Part shown: piece after piece, positions 59,916 through 64,000 of the stretch
How the letters are laid out: each line of letters starts with the position of its first letter
Numbering within the stretch: the first letter of the stretch is position 1
NCBI GenBank assembly: GCA_029817715.1
Contig: JARUPY010000168.1
Span: 1-64,000 of the forward strand
Length of the DNA stretch: 64,000 nucleotides
Direction of reading: 5' to 3'
Origin: Melastoma dodecandrum
Taxonomy: Eukaryota > Streptophyta > Magnoliopsida > Myrtales > Melastomataceae
Translations under genes and position numbers: made by a program
The notes under the pieces: generated by a model
What the model was told of the DNA's origin: nothing
What the model saw: only the letters and a program-made list of their open reading frames with translations
Databases searched by the model: none

Positions 59916-61389
59916 TGATAACTTTATGAAAGTAGGGTTATTTCGTATCTCTAATGATGCTTTATGTGGTTAGTCGTACGAGTATTGATAGGTATTTGGT
60001 AGAATTTGAGTACTTTTTAGTTTAGTTTTAGTTTAAGTTGATTTTTGTTATTTTCGTAGTTTTTGAATTTATTTTGAGTTGAATCTTTTATTTTGTTGAT
60101 GCCTCTTGATTTGTCATGTTTTAATGTAGGAAAATGAAGGAGATTTTGAAGCTGGAACGAAGTGAATGGGATATGAGTGGAAAGTTGACAGAGAGCAGAA
60201 GGACGCATCCTTCAGTCCTCAGGGACGCGTCCTTGAAGGTTCTGTGGATTCAAGCGACCACCGACGAACCTATTTCCAAATCGCTCAAGGAGTCTTCAAA
60301 TCTTCCAGAGACTACATTATGAAGACATAGAGGATCAATTAGGCATTTATTTTGGTAGTTTTAGTTTATTTTATTTTATTCTCCCTAGAGATATTATTTA
60401 GATTTGGAGAATATTAGGAAATCTTTCTAGAGGGGAAACGAGATATTCTGTTTTCGAGGAACTTTAGAGGGATTTATTCTGAAGGGAGGAAAGAGGAGGA
60501 GACATTCCACTCGAGAACAGAGAAAGAGGTGACGGCTAGGGTTGAATTGGGGAGCAGAGAACGAGGTTACTACTTCTCGGATCGGAAGATCGGGATGGCG
60601 TTTCTCTTTTCTATCTTTCCCGTTGATTTCTATGTCGTTATTGTTTTCTTTTGAACTTGGGATGAATTTCTTTTACGTTATGATCTAATTTCTTTTTCTA
60701 GGACTTCAATGGAACTTAGCGATTTTATTTAACGAATGAATTCATTTTCTCCGTGTTATTCGAATTCGTGTTGCTACTTATTTAAATCTTGATCTTAATG
60801 CGATTAATTGCCTGATCACCAATTAATATGATATGGAGACCTATTCGGGTTTGGAAAAGTTGTTTAGGTTAAGCCGTGGATTGAATAGGCTAAGTTAGCG
60901 TCTCGTTGGAAAACGGAGCTAATTAGCGAAAGGGATAGGAATATACCGAATCGTCTTAGGTAGCCATTTAGGGTTGTTGCATAATGGGTTCTCACTAGTT
61001 AATTGCCTAGGAATAGAGTGATTAGCTCGATACAGGGAATACGTCCTTAGAGCTTTCGGAAGAGGCGTAAGGAGATAATCGAACCCTAGGTTAGTAACTT
61101 GAGAATTTGATAACTGGACAAAGGAAGGAACGAGTTAGATAATTCGTTAGGGGAAGTTGATAGTCCTAGGCTTTTAATATTTGATTGAACTACCGTTTAT
61201 TTGCATTTTATTTCTCTCTTTTATTATCACTCATCTTGTTGACTTGACCTCAGTATCGTTAAACTTGTGACCGTTAGGAATTTCTTTCTCTGTTGATTCT
61301 CTGTGGGATCGACCTCTACTTACCCTATCTACAAGTTAGTTAGGTTTGCTAGAGTATTTAAATTTTGCCGCCTTCGACAAGCGAGATCA
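59916..61389 (+). repeat. 5' LTR of the plus-strand Athila-like element
   Basis: It begins TGATAACTTTATGAAAG and ends AAGCGAGATCA, and is homologous in reverse to both LTRs of the minus-strand copy. The palindrome pair is at 60201-60210 and 60223-60232. Confidence 0.92.
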
Positions 61390-61394
61390 AATTT

Positions 61395-61412
61395 TGGCGC
61401 CGCTGCCGGGGA
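61395..61412 (+). other. Primer-binding site
   Basis: TGGCGCCGCTGCCGGGGA lies five bases after the LTR. It is the Asp-tRNA type typical of Athila elements. Confidence 0.88.
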
Positions 61413-61512
61413 ATGAATTCTGAGAAATTTTCTTTTCTACTGTTATCACGTTTATCTATTTGACGTTCAAGTTATTTAATTTTCGTTACTCTTTTCTGTT
61501 GATTTCAGGTGG

Positions 61513-63170
61513 ATGCGACGAACTCGAAGCACAGGAACTCTCCCTTTTGATCCTGAAATCGAGAGGACTTTCCATATACTGGTTCGTGAGAAAGCTAGTG
61601 CACAACAGAGCAACATGGACGGAAACCTAATTCCAGCTCAACAGAACGAGAGACAACAAGACATTGATAACAGGCCGATGGTGGAATTCACTTCAGCAAA
61701 ACCTCACATTAACCGGTTCTGTATCGTTGCGCCTGCGATTCAAGCTCGGGATTACGAGATAAAGACATCGGTGATTCAGATGATTCAGAATTCAGTGATG
61801 TTTCGAGGATCACTGATTGAGGATCCGCATGAGCATTTGAGCAAGTTCTTAAGCATTTGCGACAGTTTCAGGCAAAACGGAGTGCCACAGAATGCAGTTC
61901 GATTGAAGTTATTTCCCTTCTCCTTGAAGGACAGAGCATGGAGTTGGCCGAACTCGCTACCGGCTGGATCAATTAGTATCTGGGAACAGATGGAAGAAGC
62001 ATTCTTAGACCAATATTTCCCGCCATCCAAGATATCCCAGATGAGGAATGAAATCAGCACTTTCAGGCAACACGAGACAGAAACTTTCGTGGAGGCTTGG
62101 GAGCGTTTCAAAAATTTATTAATTCAATGCCCATATCATGATTTACCTGGATGGCGACAACTGAAAGCTTTTACAATGGGTTGACGAAAACATCGCGCAA
62201 GGACCTCAACTTAGCATCGAACGGATCATTCCTACGAAAATCATATGTGGAAGGAAGAGAGCTTCTGGAGACTATGAGGAGGACTTGTGTACCAAGTCAA
62301 TCATTTGACCGGATTAATGGTAAAAAGACTACGGGTGTTCATGAACTCGATGCACTCACATCTATTCAAGCACAGATATCGGCATTGGCTAAGAAATTCG
62401 AGTCGGTGAATGTACAGTCCATCCAAAGTACAACTAGAGGATGTGATATTTGCGGTGGTGGACATATAACAGATCGATGTTCTGCAAGCATGGAAGAGGC
62501 TAATTTTATTGGAAATTAAAGGAACAATCCCTATTCCAACACGTATAATCCGGGATGGAGGAACCATCTTAACTTTTCTTGGAAAGGGCAACAAACAGTC
62601 GATCATCGAGCAACACAACCACCAGGATTTCAACAATCCAAAGCATCAGAACCAGAAAAAAGACGAATTTTGAGGATTTGATGACGAAGTACATGGCAAA
62701 ACAAGATAAGTACATGGCGAATCAAGATGCCATAATAAAGAATCAAACAGCATCAATAAGGAACTTGGAGAATCAAGTCAGTCAGCTCGCTCAAGCCTTG
62801 AACTCGCGTCAACAAGGAGGGTTGCCAAGTGATACTGAGGTCAATCCACGAGAATATGTTAAAGCAGTAACTTTGAGAAACGGCCGGGCACTTGAAGAAG
62901 TACCACCAAAGATTCGGTCGAGTGACAATAAAAAGTCAAGTGAGATTAGTGATCTTCCACGAGAGCCAATCGATGAGGAGGCGAACACATCCAGGCTGAA
63001 CAAAGGACGAGATAAGGAATTTGAGAATTTTCACAGAAACGAGAAGGACGTGTCCTCCGGATCTGAAGGACGCGTCTCTGAACATTCTGTGGAAGAAGCA
63101 GCGCTGAAGGATGCGACCCTGCCATCTGAAGGATGCGTCCCTCCCCCAACTGAACAATCACATCGTCCCA
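61513..63170 (+). pseudogene. Athila-like gag (plus-strand copy)
   Basis: The frame at 61513-62184 carries RLKLFPFSLKDRAWSWPNSL and FLDQYFPPSKISQMRNEIST. A one-base loss in a T run near 62171 shifts it to the 62151-62519 frame (KDLNLASNGSFLRKSY, knuckle CDICGGGHITDRC). TAA at 62517 replaces a CAA codon. A one-base loss near 62660 and a short tandem duplication (TACATGGC...CAAGATAAG, about 62691-62732) follow. The linker carries two palindrome pairs (63046-63140). Confidence 0.88.
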
Positions 63171-64000
63171 CTTGGATAATACCCAACATGGGGAAGCTAG
63201 AACGACCACCACTTCCATTCCCTCAAAGAGCTAAGAAGCATGATGAAGCCCAATTCCGTAAGTTTCTCGACGTGTTTAAGAAACTCCATATTAACATTCC
63301 TCTTGCAGAAGCTCTTGAGCAGATGTCGAGCTATGTCAAGTTCATGAAGGACGTTCTATCGAAGAAAAGAAGGTTAGGTGAGTTTGAAACCGTTGCACTA
63401 ACGGAAGAATGCAGTGCCATTTTGCAACGAAAGCTTCCTCCTAAACTAAAAGATCCAGGTAGTTTCACTATCCCTTGTACTATCGGCTCACAATTTCATG
63501 GTAAGGCTTTGTATAATCTTGGTGCGAGTATCAATCTTATGCCTTTATCTGTATACCATGAGTTAGGTTTAGGGGAAGTGAAACCTACGTCTGTGACATT
63601 GCAATTAGCTGATAGATCAATAACATATCCTAGAGGTATTGTTGAAGATGTGCTTGTTAAGGTGGATAAGTTTATCTTTCCAGCGGATTTCGTAGTTTTA
63701 GATTTTGAGGAAGATAAGAATATCCCCATCATCTTAGGGAGGCCATTCTTGGCAACAGGTAGAGCACTCATTGATGTTCAAAAATGTGAATTGACCATTC
63801 GGGTTAATGATCAGGAGGTAACCTTTAATGTTTTAAAATCGATGAAATGCCCGAGTGTACCTGATGAATGCTTTCTTATTGATGTTTTGAATAGGTACGC
63901 TACCGAGATGCCCTATGATGATCCACTTGAAATTGCAATGAATTCAATGTCATCCGACAATGAAGAAGTACAAGAAGCGGCAAAATCAATAGATGCAATA
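63171..64000 (+). pseudogene. Athila-like protease region (plus-strand copy, truncated by window)
   Basis: It is open from about 63171 to the window end: FKKLHINIPLAEALEQMSSY, ECSAILQRKLPP, IPIILGRPFLATG, then the spacer before RT. The active site reads ALYNLGASINLMP, so the catalytic Asp is Asn. The protease should be inactive although the frame is open. Confidence 0.85.

Larger units (their letters stand above)
59916..64000 (+). mobile_element. Second Athila-like gypsy element (plus strand, runs off window)
   Basis: Same family as 22827-33997: LTR, primer site, gag and protease align throughout. It starts TGATAACTT at 59916 inside the Tat integrase. The five bases before it are CAAGC, to be matched beyond the window. 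Only the 5' 4.1 kb is visible. Confidence 0.93.

Overview
The window is nuclear DNA of a flowering plant. Genes have short GT-AG introns, intergenic DNA is AT-rich, and Ty1/copia and Ty3/gypsy LTR retrotransposons are abundant. The gene set (BAM1/2-type receptor kinase, PTS2-tagged malate dehydrogenase, RPT3, VMA21, Pcc1, ABIL) is plant-specific or has plant-type versions. A eudicot is the likelier guess; the species cannot be read from the sequence.

Layout. 1-1.6 kb: pseudogene of a CBSX3-type CBS-domain protein. 5.3-7.5 kb: internally deleted copia element with short LTRs. 8.1-8.7 kb: broken glycine/cysteine-rich secreted-protein gene with its TATA box. 10.25-13.3 kb: intact two-exon BAM1/2-like LRR receptor kinase with a very C-rich 5' part and a G-quadruplex-prone 3' flank. 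15.5-16.07 kb: possible host-gene exon remnants. 16.07-22.18 kb: non-autonomous LTR element carrying a broken ORF of the putative plant transposon protein type. 22.83-34.0 kb: complete Athila-like gypsy element on the minus strand (11.2 kb, 5-bp target duplication CAGGT) with decayed gag-pol and an extra 3' ORF of the same transposon-protein type. 34.7-36.6 kb: decayed ABIL (Abl-interactor-like) gene, converging on an intact Pcc1/KEOPS gene (36.8-37.4 kb).

39.8-53.5 kb is the gene-rich core, all on the minus strand: glyoxysomal malate dehydrogenase (9 exons), VMA21-like V-ATPase assembly factor, 26S proteasome ATPase RPT3 (6 exons) and a mitochondrial TIM21/COA1-like membrane protein. RPT3 lies between two direct copies of a spacer that holds the VMA21 leader exon, so RPT3 and VMA21 may share duplicated 5' regions. 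A hAT-type MITE sits in only one copy; the other keeps the empty site.

54-64 kb is a nested transposon stack. A decayed Tat-type gypsy element was split in its RT by a fold-back element, which itself received a solo LTR. The gypsy integrase was then interrupted by a second Athila-like element (plus strand), which runs off the window. The most unusual pattern is a pair of near-palindromes (consensus GGACGCGTCC) set 21-22 bp apart. It recurs in the LTRs, the gag-protease linker and the 3' non-coding part of the Athila-like elements.
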